This document shows positions 26,740 through 35,999 of a stretch of DNA of 64,000 nucleotides, in pieces. A model generated the notes under the pieces. That model saw only the letters and a list, made by a program, of their open reading frames with translations. It ran no database searches and was not told the DNA's origin. Source of the stretch: an uncultured Muribaculum sp. (lineage in GTDB: Bacteria; Bacteroidota; Bacteroidia; Bacteroidales; Muribaculaceae); the NCBI GenBank assembly GCA_910587665.1, contig CAJUMZ010000008.1, forward strand, positions 58,661 to 122,660. The letters are read 5' to 3'. The translations under genes were made by a program, and so were the position numbers. Within the stretch, counting starts at the first letter, position 1. Each line of letters begins with the position of its first letter.

Positions 26740-26759
26740 GGGCGACCTCCCGGTCGCCC
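26740..26759. repeat. REP-like GC-rich hairpin
   Basis: GGGCGACC, loop TCCC, GGTCGCCC: a perfect 8-bp stem with a 4-nt loop and no T-run, so not a terminator. Its sequence is unrelated to the RAYT ends, but the geometry (8-9 bp stem, 4-nt loop) is the same. A half copy is seen at 60458-60470. Confidence 0.55.
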
Positions 26760-26797
26760 ATACAGTCCCTTTATCATCAATCCACAGTCCATAAATC

Positions 26798-26917
26798 ATG
26801 AAATTTGAGGAATCGAATCCACAAAAATCCAAAGTTCCGGCACAATTTTCAGATGCGTATCCCGATGCCCTATTTAAGGTGATTACGCCGGATAATGTGG
26901 AAGAATATCTGTTGTAG
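26798..26917 (+). CDS. Possible small protein (39 residues), weak
   Basis: An open frame from ATG 26798 to TAG 26917 encodes a hydrophilic 39-residue peptide starting MKFEESNPQKSKVPAQFSD. It lies in the 389-bp gap between recA and pfkA, which otherwise holds the recA terminator, the hairpin at 26740-26759 and the pfkA promoter. No promoter or family match is evident. It could be a gene remnant or chance. A longer antisense frame (26713-26964, minus, GTG start) overlaps it and runs through the hairpin repeat; that one is considered spurious. Confidence 0.2.
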   Translation: MKFEESNPQKSKVPAQFSDAYPDALFKVITPDNVEEYLL

Positions 26918-26973
26918 CATGAGAGAAGGAAGCCGCGAAAATGAGCATTTGGAAAGTTATTCACGAGAATTAA

Positions 26974-27004
26974 TTTGCCGTGTTGACAATTTTAATTAAC
27001 TTTG
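26974..27004 (+). promoter_or_regulatory. pfkA promoter
   Basis: TTTG (26974-26977), 19-nt spacer, TAACTTTG (26997-27004). It matches the Bacteroidetes consensus well. The leader to the ATG at 27051 is about 40 nt. Confidence 0.65.
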
Positions 27005-27050
27005 TAGCATATTGCCGTAATAGTATTTCACTTTATAAAATCTATTCAAT

Positions 27051-28031
27051 ATGTCCCAGATTAAGACCATAGGCATTCTCACCTCAGGAGGTGACGCACC
27101 GGGCATGAACGCCGCAATACGCGCGGTGACACGTTCCGCAATATTCAGCGGATTTAAGGTAAAAGGTATCTACCGAGGCTATCGAGGCTTGATAACCAAC
27201 GAGATCGTAGAATTCAAGACACAAAATGTATCCAATATAATTCAGATGGGTGGCACCATCCTGAAGACCGCACGTTGCAAGGAGTTTGAGACGCCGGAAG
27301 GTCGTCAGCTCGCTTACGACACCATACGCCAGCATGAGATCGACGCACTTGTAGTGATAGGCGGTGACGGCTCGCTTACCGGCGCACGCATATTCGCCAC
27401 CGAGTTTAACTTCCCGATCATAGGCTTGCCCGGCACCATCGATAACGACCTGTACGGCACCGACAAGACAATAGGCTACGACACAGCCCTTAACACAATC
27501 ATGGAATGTGTCGACAAGATCCGCGACACCGCGACAAGCCACGAGCGACTTTTCTTCATCGAGGTAATGGGCCGCGACGCCGGATTCCTTGCCCTTAACG
27601 GCGCAATCGCCTCCGGAGCCGAAGCAGCGATTATCCCGGAGATCTCCACAGAGGTCGACCAGCTTGCCGAACTTATCCAGAACGGATTCCGCAAGAGCAA
27701 AAACTCATCAATCGTGCTTGTAGCAGAAAGTCCGGTGACCGGCGGCGCCATGGGACTTGCCGAGCGCGTCAAAAACGAATATCCCGGCTATGATGTACGA
27801 GTGTCAATACTCGGTCATCTCCAGCGAGGCGGCTCACCGACCGCGGCTGACCGCATACTCGCCTCTCGCCTCGGCTCGGCGGCAATCGACGCCCTGCTCG
27901 AAGATCAGCGCAACGTAATGATCGGTATAAGCAACGATGATATAGTATATGTGCCTTTCTCCAAGGCAATCAAAAACGACAAGCCGATAAACCGAGAGCT
28001 TCTTAACACGCTCCGCCGCCTGTCAATCTAA
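27051..28031 (+). CDS. pfkA: ATP-dependent 6-phosphofructokinase
   Basis: 326 residues, typical bacterial PfkA length. Visible motifs are GGDAPGMN (13-20), GGDGSLTGA (the glycine after GGDG is that of ATP-dependent enzymes), [20 protein letters not shown] with the catalytic aspartate, [12 protein letters not shown], and [15 protein letters not shown]. It phosphorylates fructose 6-phosphate in glycolysis. It is a single gene with its own promoter, convergent with queG 12 nt downstream. A hairpin between the two stops (28038-28059) may end transcription from both sides. Confidence 0.96.
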   Translation: MSQIKTIGILTSGGDAPGMNAAIRAVTRSAIFSGFKVKGIYRGYRGLITNEIVEFKTQNVSNIIQMGGTILKTARCKEFETPEGRQLAYDTIRQHEIDALVVIGGDGSLTGARIFATEFNFPIIGLPGTIDNDLYGTDKTIGYDTALNTIMECVDKIRDTATSHERLFFIEVMGRDAGFLALNGAIASGAEAAIIPEISTEVDQLAELIQNGFRKSKNSSIVLVAESPVTGGAMGLAERVKNEYPGYDVRVSILGHLQRGGSPTAADRILASRLGSAAIDALLEDQRNVMIGISNDDIVYVPFSKAIKNDKPINRELLNTLRRLSI

Positions 28032-28037
28032 ACATGG

Positions 28038-28059
28038 ATGGTGTCACAGACGACACCAT
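28038..28059. terminator. Candidate bidirectional terminator between pfkA and queG
   Basis: Perfect 8-bp stem ATGGTGTC, loop ACAGAC, GACACCAT. It covers the queG stop codon. T-runs are weak on both sides, so efficiency is uncertain. Confidence 0.4.
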
Positions 28060-28973
28060 TTAAGATTACGCATAAGTCCTTTAAGTTTGGTGCGCTTTAC
28101 GGCAGAATGCCGGAAAAGCGCATTAAACTTTTCAGGGGTAAGCCCTGTGATAGCATCGCGGTCAAGCGAGAGAAACTCTTCTGTCGGGGCAAACTCCTCA
28201 ATGGCTGTAGACACGGCTTCACGATTATAGGGGCACACCTGCTGACAGAGGTCGCAACCATACACCCTGTCGCCGACACATACATCCTCAGGCAATGCGT
28301 CGCCACGATATTCGATAGTAAGATATGAGATGCAACGCCGTGCGTCGATTCTGCCGCCATTCAACGCCTTTCCGGGGCAATGCCTCACGCAAGCCCCGCA
28401 AGAGCCACAATCGCCCTTAAAAGGGGCATCAGGGGCAAAATTCACTGTGGTTATAATCTCACCAAGAAAAAAGTAAGAGCCGAGACCGGGAATTATGAGC
28501 TGCGTATTAAGTCCGCGGAAGCCAAGACCCGCCTCCACCGCCCAATAACGCTCGGGAAGAGGGGCGGTGTCGACACAGACGCGCGTATCACCGCCGAAAC
28601 GTTCACCGATAAATGCGGCAAGTTGTCCGAGGCGTTCACGCACCACCTCATGATAATCTTTTCCATAGGAGTAATAGGCAAACTGCGGGACACCGGCTCT
28701 TTGCTTTCTATCCGGATAATAATTGAACGCACATACAATCACCGAACGCGCGCCCGGAAGTAAATGCTCCGGATTAGCACGCACGTCATGGTAGCGGTCA
28801 AGATATGACATCTCGCCGTGGTATCCCTCTGCTATCCACTCCCTGTAGCGCGCCATCTCCGCGTCATCTACGTCATGGACACGCGCGACGCCGAGCCTTG
28901 TCACCCCCAATGAGAAGGCGACAGCGCGCAGCTCATCGCTACATGTCGATGGGAGCAAACTCATATCCCTCAT
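28044..28973 (-). CDS. queG: Epoxyqueuosine reductase QueG
   Basis: 309 residues from the ATG at 28973; an ATG at 28964 is also possible (306). The N-terminal cobalamin-binding region shows GYHGEMSYLDRY and ERYWAVEAGLGFRG. Two ferredoxin-type 4Fe-4S clusters follow (CGSCGACVRHCP and CDLCQQVCPYN). QueG reduces epoxyqueuosine to queuosine in tRNA, using cobalamin. The C-terminal HEAT extension of longer homologues is absent. The start overlaps the end of the deacetylase gene by about 30 nt, so it is probably the last gene of the pdxJ-led operon and translationally coupled. Confidence 0.93.
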   Translation of the reverse strand: MRDMSLLPSTCSDELRAVAFSLGVTRLGVARVHDVDDAEMARYREWIAEGYHGEMSYLDRYHDVRANPEHLLPGARSVIVCAFNYYPDRKQRAGVPQFAYYSYGKDYHEVVRERLGQLAAFIGERFGGDTRVCVDTAPLPERYWAVEAGLGFRGLNTQLIIPGLGSYFFLGEIITTVNFAPDAPFKGDCGSCGACVRHCPGKALNGGRIDARRCISYLTIEYRGDALPEDVCVGDRVYGCDLCQQVCPYNREAVSTAIEEFAPTEEFLSLDRDAITGLTPEKFNALFRHSAVKRTKLKGLMRNLKWCRL

Positions 28974-29562
28974 TTTTAAGCCACTCGATAGCACGCGGCA
29001 GAGCATAGCGGAGATTACGCTCAGCCTTCAGAGAGTCGTGAAACACGATTATAGAGCCGTTGCGGGCAAAACGCTTCACATTGTGAAGCACCTGCTCACC
29101 GTTGAGCTTTTTCGAGTAGTCGCGGGTCACAAGGTCATACATGATGATATTGAAATGATCCTTTATCACCTTTGCCTGCCCCCAACGCATGATGCCGTGG
29201 GGCGGTCGGTAGAGAGGACTGTCGATAAGGTCATCGGCCTCCTTGATGTTGCGCAGGTAGATATGGGAGCGTTCCTTGAAGCCTTGCAGATGGTTCATCG
29301 TGTGGTTTCCCCAGCTGTGACCGCGCTTCTTGATTTCCTCAAGCAGTTCGGGATGGCGGCGCACATTGTCGCCTACCATGAAAAACGTAGCCTTGATACC
29401 GTAATGATCAAGCAGATCGAGCACCCATGGCGTCACCTCGGGTATTGGTCCGTCGTCAAAGGTAAGATACACCACCTTGCGACGCTTGCGCTTTATGCGC
29501 CACACCCCCTCAGGAAAGAGGATGCGGTACAAAAGCGGCGGTTGCTCGATAAACTTAAACAT
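28939..29562 (-). CDS. Polysaccharide deacetylase family protein (NodB domain)
   Basis: 207 residues. The NodB fold is marked by TFDDGP (34-39, catalytic Asp and metal Asp) and the zinc-binding NHTMNH (H87, H91), with YRPPHG as the arginine/proline motif and a C-terminal FHD (histidine base). Such enzymes remove N- or O-acetyl groups from glycans, for example peptidoglycan or LPS precursors. No cleavable signal peptide is evident. The N-terminus is hydrophobic only over a short stretch. It lies 15 nt after the DUF2723 gene and overlaps queG. The substrate is unknown. Confidence 0.9.
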   Translation of the reverse strand: MFKFIEQPPLLYRILFPEGVWRIKRKRRKVVYLTFDDGPIPEVTPWVLDLLDHYGIKATFFMVGDNVRRHPELLEEIKKRGHSWGNHTMNHLQGFKERSHIYLRNIKEADDLIDSPLYRPPHGIMRWGQAKVIKDHFNIIMYDLVTRDYSKKLNGEQVLHNVKRFARNGSIIVFHDSLKAERNLRYALPRAIEWLKNEGYEFAPIDM

Positions 29563-29577
29563 GACTATACGGTTACC

Positions 29578-32500
29578 CTATTCAAGCTTTTTCTCGCCGG
29601 TCTCCGGGGCATTCTTGAAATAGCGAGAGAAATTAATACCCTCAGCCTGAAGATCTTTCATCAACGCCTCCACATTGCCTCCACAATCGGAATAAAGCTG
29701 CAACAGCTGTATGAAATAAGAGTCGTTGATATAGCGGTCATTGCGTGTGAGCAACGAGTATTGACGCGGTGTAAGAGTTTGGAAATAGAGCACGTACTGC
29801 TTATAGAGGTTAATTTCATCAGTAAGCAGCTGAAGAGCTTTCTTTTTGTCTTCGTCATTGCCGGTCACATCACCGAGACGAGAATAAAGGTCGATGATCT
29901 GAGAGCCTGTAAGCACACCGAGCGGAGCGGTATGTACCGGAAGCTTCTCCATCATAAGGTCAAGGACTGTCTGTGAGCGTTTGTAACGGTCGGCGATGAA
30001 ACCGGTGATCTTCTCACGCTGCGCCGCATCCATGTTGACACTGTCTTGATGGAAATATATCTCAGCCTCAACGCCCTCATTATAAAGCGCGGTGGCGAGG
30101 TCAATCATGGTCATTCGGGTAGTGTTGACCATACGGCGTATTGTCTCGTCAAGATAGATGTCGTCGGCCGAAGTGGTCTTGTCAAGCCCACCCCATAGGA
30201 ACTTGTTGACAATGTTGTCATAAGCCTTGTCGGTATTCACGGCGATATGGTATCCGTCGTAGTCGGGATTCTTGATCGGACCGACCTCGTAGGTCATACC
30301 GGTCGAGCGCATATAAGGCGACAGGTTAAGATAGTAATCGTCGGGTACCGTCATTGCAAAATAGATGGGGCGCTCCCAGCCGTTGGCGGCATTGGTGGCA
30401 AGCATGTCAAGGGCTATCACATTGCTCAGACGCAAGCCTCCGTCAGGCTCATCGGTCTGATTCAAGTCGATATATTCCTCAATCGCGGGGGCCTCCTCTT
30501 CCGAAACCCGGCCTGCCTTGACGACAGCTTCCTTATCGACGGGAAGATACATGTTGGGATATTTGAACTCGTAAAGCCCCCACTCATTCTTGTTGGCATC
30601 GGAGCTGTAAAGCGCCTTGAGGGCGGCGTTGACATTTACCTTCGTGGTGTCGGGATTCAGGAAATAGCTGAACTGCCGCTTGTCATGGGCATAAATGTCG
30701 GGCGTAGCCATCATCTTTATAGCCGGGGCATCGTAGGAAGGCATACGCATCTGGTCGACATACCAGTCGGTGGTCAGGTAAGAGAGATTTACCACCCTGA
30801 CGTCGGTGCGGTATCCCTCAACCTCCTGGGCGTACCATAGCGGGAATGTATCGTTGTCACCATTGGTAAACACAATGGCGTTAGGCTCAAGGCTCGACAG
30901 ATAGTTCATGCCGAAGTCACGCGCCGTGTACCTGCCTGAGCGGTCATGATCATCCCATGTCTGCGACACCATCTGAAGCGGCACCAATATGCCCACGATG
31001 ACACCGATCACGGCACCGATCAACGAGCGTGATTTCTCCTTCCCCTTGGTAAGGTTTACAACGAGACGCCACAATCCGGCAACACCCATGCCGACCCAGA
31101 TAGAGAAGGCATAGAACGACCCGGCAAAAGCGTAGTCACGCTCACGCGGCTGATTGGGGGTCTGATTAAGATAAAGCACGATCGCAATACCGGTCATGAA
31201 GAAGAGGAATGCAACCACCCAGAACTGCTCTATGCCACGCTTTGAGGTGAAAGCCTGCCATCCGAGACCTATAATGCCGAGAATCAAGGGGAGCATGTAG
31301 AACACGTTGTGACCCTTGTTGCCCGAGCCAAGATCCTCCGGCAGCAACGACTGGTCGCCAAGACGCAGGTTGTCGATCAAGGGTATGCCGGAAATCCAGT
31401 TACCATGGGTAATCTCGCCATTTCCCTGAATGTCATTCTGACGACCGGCGAAATTCCACAGGAAGTAACGCCAGTACATGTGGTCAAGCTGATAATTAAA
31501 GAAGAAAGTTAGGTTTTCAAGGAATGTGGGCTTTATCTTGCTCTGAGTCTGTCCGGGGTAAGGATTACCGTCACTGTCGAGATACGGATTTACAGAGACC
31601 GGGGTGCCTTTCATCCCTGTCCAATCCTTATAAGCGGCGGCATATTTTCCGTCATACATGCGCGGGAAGAGCATGTTAAGCTCCGGATTCATCATATACT
31701 CGGTCTTGGTGCCGATAACCTCGTAGCGGTCAGGCTGATCGGGCGATGTCTTCACGGTCTTTCCATAAAGGGTCTTGCCCTCTTTCTTCACCGCCTGTGG
31801 GCGACCCTGGGCATCAATCTGATAGACAATACCGGAATTGAAAGTCTGTCCGTAGAACAACGGTCGGTCGCCATACTGCTCACGGTTTAGGTAAGAACTA
31901 AGCGCAAACACATTGTCGGGAGCATTCTGGTTCATCGGAGTATTGGCATTGGAGCGTATAAGCAGCAATGCGTAGGATGAATATCCGATAAAGATGACAA
32001 GTATGCTCAACACGCTTACATTCAGTATCCTTACCGGGACCTTCTTCATGTAGCCGAAGAGATATATGAGAAGTCCGAAGAATATTACCACAGGGACAAT
32101 CCAGCTGTCGCCGATAAACGGGATACCGGAGAGGAACACGCTCAGGAAGAACGAAATCTTTATAAGCCTTGCGTTTTTCTGACGGTAAAGCTCGTATATA
32201 GCCCACACCATCACCGCAAGGGCAACAATCGTATAGACAATAGGACCAGTGTTATAGCTGCAATGGAACACATTGACAAACAAAAGCTCGCAATACTGTG
32301 CCATCTCGATGAAGCCCGGCACAAGTCCGTAAAGTATAAGCCCCACGATTACAAACGACACTCCGAGCGCAATCAAAGAGCCTTTCGCACTGATATTCTT
32401 GAACTTCTTGTAGTAGAATACCAACACGATAGCCGGTATACAGAGGAGATTGAGCAGATGAACGGCGATAGATATACCGATCACATAGGCGATAAGCACC

Positions 32501-33036
32501 AGATAGCGGTCGCTATGGGGTTGGTCGGCACGGTTTTCCCACTTCAGGATAAGCCAGAACACAAGGGCCGTACAGAAGGATGAAAAGGCATACACCTCAC
32601 CCTCGACAGCCGAAAACCAGAATGTGTCGCTCCAAGTATCCACGAGCGAGCCACATACACCAGAGCCGAAGATGACGAGCATCTGCACGAGCGATACCTC
32701 AGTGGCGTCATCCTTAACCACCAGACGGCGCACAAGATGGGTTATAGTCCAGAACAGGAGCAATATAGTACCCGCACTCAACAGGGCCGACATGGTGTTG
32801 ACCGCAAGTGCGACATGCTGCGCATCAGGGGCGAAATTGACGAAGAATCGCGCCGCGAGCATGAATATCGGGTTGCCCGGCGGGTGACCGATTTCCAGTT
32901 TGTAACCTTGCGAGATAAACTCCGGGCAGTCCCAGAAACTTGCCGTGGGCTCCAGAGTAAGGAGATAGGTGACCGCAGCGATGACAAACATTAGCCATCC
33001 GAGCGAGTCGTTAAGTATGCGATATTTTTTCATCAT
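29578..33036 (-). CDS. DUF2723 membrane protein, GT-C type O-glycosyltransferase family
   Basis: 1152 residues (second Met three nt later). The N-terminal half has about 12-14 helices. The first extracytoplasmic loop contains TASFWDCPEFISQGYKLEIG, the acidic motif of the DUF2723 family and comparable to protein O-mannosyltransferases. Soluble periplasmic segments follow (after about residue 370 and after 720), the latter starting with NGDNDTFPLWYAQEVEG, a typical DUF2723 feature. A charged C-terminus follows. The family is nearly confined to Bacteroidetes and relatives and is thought to glycosylate secreted proteins or lipids. It follows the TonB-like gene by 13 nt. Confidence 0.88.
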   Translation of the reverse strand: MMKKYRILNDSLGWLMFVIAAVTYLLTLEPTASFWDCPEFISQGYKLEIGHPPGNPIFMLAARFFVNFAPDAQHVALAVNTMSALLSAGTILLLFWTITHLVRRLVVKDDATEVSLVQMLVIFGSGVCGSLVDTWSDTFWFSAVEGEVYAFSSFCTALVFWLILKWENRADQPHSDRYLVLIAYVIGISIAVHLLNLLCIPAIVLVFYYKKFKNISAKGSLIALGVSFVIVGLILYGLVPGFIEMAQYCELLFVNVFHCSYNTGPIVYTIVALAVMVWAIYELYRQKNARLIKISFFLSVFLSGIPFIGDSWIVPVVIFFGLLIYLFGYMKKVPVRILNVSVLSILVIFIGYSSYALLLIRSNANTPMNQNAPDNVFALSSYLNREQYGDRPLFYGQTFNSGIVYQIDAQGRPQAVKKEGKTLYGKTVKTSPDQPDRYEVIGTKTEYMMNPELNMLFPRMYDGKYAAAYKDWTGMKGTPVSVNPYLDSDGNPYPGQTQSKIKPTFLENLTFFFNYQLDHMYWRYFLWNFAGRQNDIQGNGEITHGNWISGIPLIDNLRLGDQSLLPEDLGSGNKGHNVFYMLPLILGIIGLGWQAFTSKRGIEQFWVVAFLFFMTGIAIVLYLNQTPNQPRERDYAFAGSFYAFSIWVGMGVAGLWRLVVNLTKGKEKSRSLIGAVIGVIVGILVPLQMVSQTWDDHDRSGRYTARDFGMNYLSSLEPNAIVFTNGDNDTFPLWYAQEVEGYRTDVRVVNLSYLTTDWYVDQMRMPSYDAPAIKMMATPDIYAHDKRQFSYFLNPDTTKVNVNAALKALYSSDANKNEWGLYEFKYPNMYLPVDKEAVVKAGRVSEEEAPAIEEYIDLNQTDEPDGGLRLSNVIALDMLATNAANGWERPIYFAMTVPDDYYLNLSPYMRSTGMTYEVGPIKNPDYDGYHIAVNTDKAYDNIVNKFLWGGLDKTTSADDIYLDETIRRMVNTTRMTMIDLATALYNEGVEAEIYFHQDSVNMDAAQREKITGFIADRYKRSQTVLDLMMEKLPVHTAPLGVLTGSQIIDLYSRLGDVTGNDEDKKKALQLLTDEINLYKQYVLYFQTLTPRQYSLLTRNDRYINDSYFIQLLQLYSDCGGNVEALMKDLQAEGINFSRYFKNAPETGEKKLE

Positions 33037-33049
33037 CTATATAATATGC

Positions 33050-33859
33050 TTATTCAAATTTCCAAGTTATCACGCCTGTCTGCTCAGCCGGCGCCTCAAG
33101 GTCGACCGAGAAACGCGATTGGCGCGACGCCGCTATACAGCTGCGCCTTACACCGGCATTTGCCGCCGCCGGACCCGTTCCACCGATATATTCCGGCGTA
33201 CCGGTCACCTGTCCCTTGCGGTTGACACGTACCTTTATACGGACTGTGCCCGAAAGTGTGCTCGCAGGCTTTCCCCACGCCTCTGCTGTGCGCCCGCGCA
33301 GGTCATGGCCGGGCATTCCGCTCAACGCACCGGTCGTGGAATTACCGTTTGGCGAGCCGGGCTCACCCTTTCCTTTTTTGGAGTTACTGAAACCGCTTTT
33401 CATGCGATCCTTTATCTTAGCCTGCTTCTCGGCTTCCTCTTTCTGACGCTTTATGCGCTCACGCTCGGCGATCTCCTCCTTTGTAGGTCCTGCCTTTTCC
33501 GGCTTCGGCTTTTCAGTGACCTTCATTGTCGACTCTTGCTGTGAAGTGACAAGCGACGGAGCCTCGGCCACGGCGTCGCCGGCATCGGCAAGGTCAGTGC
33601 CGTCAAGGGCGGCGTCGGCCTGTGAATCGTCAGGCATAGGGGAATTGTCGGTATCTTCCATGGGAAACGGCATGTCGCCGAGTTTCACATATTCACCGCC
33701 AAATACAATCTCGCTTGAATCGACAGGCGGCCACTTGCGGTCCTCAGGAGCAGTGATCACCACACGATAGCGCATAAGCACCAGAGCCAATACAATAAGT
33801 ATGACTACAATCGCCGTGCAGGCAAGGGCTATCAGTTGATCACGCTGCGACTCGCTCAT
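33050..33859 (-). CDS. TonB-like energy transducer
   Basis: 269 residues. One N-terminal transmembrane helix (about 8-30), an acidic then lysine/glutamate-rich spacer (about 60-165, TolA-like with EEIAERERIKRQKEEAEKQ), and a C-terminal TonB domain (about 190-269) with VRIKVRVNRKGQVTGTPEY and the end VITWKF. It probably spans the periplasm and passes energy from ExbB/ExbD to outer-membrane receptors. The proline-rich rod of classic TonB is poorly developed. It follows exbD by 20 nt in the same operon. Confidence 0.88.
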   Translation of the reverse strand: MSESQRDQLIALACTAIVVILIVLALVLMRYRVVITAPEDRKWPPVDSSEIVFGGEYVKLGDMPFPMEDTDNSPMPDDSQADAALDGTDLADAGDAVAEAPSLVTSQQESTMKVTEKPKPEKAGPTKEEIAERERIKRQKEEAEKQAKIKDRMKSGFSNSKKGKGEPGSPNGNSTTGALSGMPGHDLRGRTAEAWGKPASTLSGTVRIKVRVNRKGQVTGTPEYIGGTGPAAANAGVRRSCIAASRQSRFSVDLEAPAEQTGVITWKFE

Positions 33860-33879
33860 TACAGTTAATGCGGTTATGG

Positions 33880-34359
33880 TTAGTTAGACAGTGCCGGAGC
33901 GTCATCGGCAACGGCCCCGTCAAGCGACATCGACGCCGCGGGTTCGGGTGTCTTTGCCGGCTTGGTGGCGAGCACCATCTTGAGATTGTTTCTCGCCCCG
34001 AGATCGAGGATTTCGACGATCTTGCCGTAGGTCACCTCCTCGTCGGCATATATGGCGATAAATCCGTCAGGCTCGTTCTGCTGGGCAAGTTGCAGAAAGG
34101 CGAGGAGCGATTCTGTCTCTATAGGCTGCGGCTGCTCTTCGCCGAAAGAGGCAAAGAGACGGCTCTCCTTGTCGATATACACACGTGTGCCCGGCTTGAG
34201 TGCCGTCTGCACCGAGCTTTGCGGCAGATTCACCTCCAGAGCCGTGGGAAACACAAATGTTGATGTAATCATGAAAAAGATGAGCAACAGGAAGATAACG
34301 TCGGTCATCGACGCCATCGAAAACATTGCCATCATGTCATGAGGTCGTTTAAGTGCCAT
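33880..34359 (-). CDS. exbD: Biopolymer transport protein ExbD/TolR
   Basis: 159 residues. A short cytoplasmic N-terminus leads into one helix with the essential proton-carrying aspartate (MTDVIFLLLIFFMI, about D20), then a periplasmic domain with FIAIYADEEVTYGKIVEIL. ExbD works with ExbB to couple the proton gradient to TonB. The C-terminal 30 residues (KTPEPAASMSLDGAVADDAP) are an extra low-complexity tail. The order exbB-exbD-tonB with 14- and 20-nt gaps is standard. Confidence 0.93.
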   Translation of the reverse strand: MALKRPHDMMAMFSMASMTDVIFLLLIFFMITSTFVFPTALEVNLPQSSVQTALKPGTRVYIDKESRLFASFGEEQPQPIETESLLAFLQLAQQNEPDGFIAIYADEEVTYGKIVEILDLGARNNLKMVLATKPAKTPEPAASMSLDGAVADDAPALSN

Positions 34360-34373
34360 GAGTAAGGGAGAGG

Positions 34374-35120
34374 TTAAGCCGGTTCGTTAAGCAGATCCAT
34401 AAATTCCATGCTCTTGCCCTCAAGCAGCTTCATGACGCTGTTGAGACGGGCTACGAGGATATTGTAGGCAAACAGGGCGACAATGCCGACTGCAAGACCG
34501 GCCACTGTGGTAACAAGGGCTTCATAGATACCGCCGGCGAGTACTCCGACATTAGCCGATGACCCGGCACTTGCAAGAGCGAAGAACGCCTCTACCATGC
34601 CGACCACCGTGCCAAGAAAGCCGAGCATCGGTGCACCGGCGGCGGTTGTCGCAAGCCAGGGCAGTCCCTTGCCGAGGTTTGCAATCTCAAGGTTACCGGT
34701 ATTTTCGATCGCCACAAGCACGTCGTTCATCGGTCGACCGATACGGCTTATACCCTTCAGCACAAGACGGCTGTAAGGCGAGCCGTTTTTCTTGCAGAGA
34801 TTTTTCGCACTCTCGATCTCTCCCTCATGTATATAATCCTTTATGCGCTTCATGAAAGAAGAGTCCTCACGGGCGGCACGGCTTATGACTATGTATCGCT
34901 CGATAAATATATAGATGCTTATTATAAGGAGCAACGCGAGCGGAATCATTATAAACCCGCCTTTCATGCAGAGATCCCATACTGAAAGCTCGGCGGTTGA
35001 GGCGACAGGGGCTGATACCGTATCGGCGGCAACCGCTGTCGTGGTAAGAGACTCAAGCATCTCTACAGAATCGGCGACCCCTTGCGGCACCTGTGCGATA
35101 ATCGTGTTGAGAATAGACAT
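34374..35120 (-). CDS. exbB: MotA/TolQ/ExbB proton channel family protein
   Basis: 248 residues. An N-terminal hydrophobic segment and periplasmic stretch (about 1-45) precede three helices. The last two carry the family core GLPWLATTAAGAPMLGFLGT and the VTTVAGLAVGIVALFAYNIL segment with its conserved threonines. It forms the pentameric channel of the ExbB-ExbD-TonB motor in the inner membrane. It begins 22 nt after pdxJ. Confidence 0.93.
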   Translation of the reverse strand: MSILNTIIAQVPQGVADSVEMLESLTTTAVAADTVSAPVASTAELSVWDLCMKGGFIMIPLALLLIISIYIFIERYIVISRAAREDSSFMKRIKDYIHEGEIESAKNLCKKNGSPYSRLVLKGISRIGRPMNDVLVAIENTGNLEIANLGKGLPWLATTAAGAPMLGFLGTVVGMVEAFFALASAGSSANVGVLAGGIYEALVTTVAGLAVGIVALFAYNILVARLNSVMKLLEGKSMEFMDLLNEPA

Positions 35121-35142
35121 GTCGGAGTAATGTATGAATTTT

Positions 35143-35856
35143 TTATTTTAAGCAGTTTTTATATTGGTTTATAGCCTCTTTCAGCCCGAGGTAAAGGGCA
35201 TCGGAAATCAATGCGTGACCTATCGACACCTCGTTGAGGTAGGGGACACGCTCATGGAAAAACTTCAGGTTGACAAGACTGAGATCATGACCGGCATTCA
35301 CCCCAAGTCCCGCCTTATGCGCGGCGACACTCGCCGCTACGTAAGGAGCCACGGCAGCCTCGGGATCGGAGGGATAATCGTCGGCATACGGCTTTGTGTA
35401 AAGCTCCACACGGTCAGCCCCGGTCGAAGCAGCCGCCTTGATCATCTCCACATCAGGGTCGACAAACACCGACGAACGTATACCCGCCTCGCGCAGACGG
35501 TCGATTATCTCTGAAAGAAACTCACGATGCCTTACGACATCCCATCCTGCATTGGAAGTTATGGCGTCGGGAGCGTCAGGCACGAGAGTCACCTGCTCCG
35601 GCTTTACCTTCAATACAAGATCCATGAAGTCGGGCGACGGATACCCCTCGATATTGAACTCGGTCTTCACGAGCGGCCGCAGCGCAAACACGTCGGAATG
35701 GCGTATGTGACGCTCGTCGGGGCGGGGGTGCACCGTGATACCCTGCGCGCCGAATGACTCGCAATCCACCGCCACCTTCTCGACATCGGGCACATTTTCT
35801 CCGCGCGCATTACGCAGCGTGGCTATTTTATTGATATTAACGCTCAGATTTGTCAT
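35143..35856 (-). CDS. pdxJ: Pyridoxine 5'-phosphate synthase
   Basis: 237 residues, normal for PdxJ. Motifs are [48 protein letters not shown] (the catalytic glutamate lies within the TIM barrel) and [13 protein letters not shown]. It condenses 1-deoxyxylulose 5-phosphate with 3-amino-2-oxopropyl phosphate to pyridoxine phosphate. pdxB of the same pathway is at 45243-46241. It is the first gene of a seven-gene minus-strand run. No good TAnnTTTG box is seen upstream of it in the 143-bp divergent gap. Confidence 0.96.
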   Translation of the reverse strand: MTNLSVNINKIATLRNARGENVPDVEKVAVDCESFGAQGITVHPRPDERHIRHSDVFALRPLVKTEFNIEGYPSPDFMDLVLKVKPEQVTLVPDAPDAITSNAGWDVVRHREFLSEIIDRLREAGIRSSVFVDPDVEMIKAAASTGADRVELYTKPYADDYPSDPEAAVAPYVAASVAAHKAGLGVNAGHDLSLVNLKFFHERVPYLNEVSIGHALISDALYLGLKEAINQYKNCLK

Positions 35857-35904
35857 CTTTTTAACCTCAATTTATTGAAACCAATTGTTGTTATACTGTA
35901 AAGA

Positions 35905-35937
35905 TTGCGTAAATCCGGGGAAATTTCCCTATATTTG
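35905..35937 (+). promoter_or_regulatory. Promoter of the CBS-nadK operon
   Basis: TTG (35905-35907), 22-nt spacer, TATATTTG (35930-35937). Leader of about 60 nt to the TTG start at 36000. Confidence 0.5.
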
Positions 35938-35999
35938 TAATCTTGTTACAACAAATGCAACTGCAAAAATAATCAGAAATAATAAAACTGCGAAAAGAA

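Noticed and set aside
26713..26964. An 83-codon minus-strand frame between recA and pfkA
   Set aside because: GTG start, no family, and its end reads through the GC-rich hairpin repeat (RSPASYMSLWK). It looks like a frame created by the repeat.
29038..29976. A 312-codon plus-strand frame across the deacetylase and DUF2723 genes
   Set aside because: Spans the boundary between two real minus-strand genes and has no own signals.
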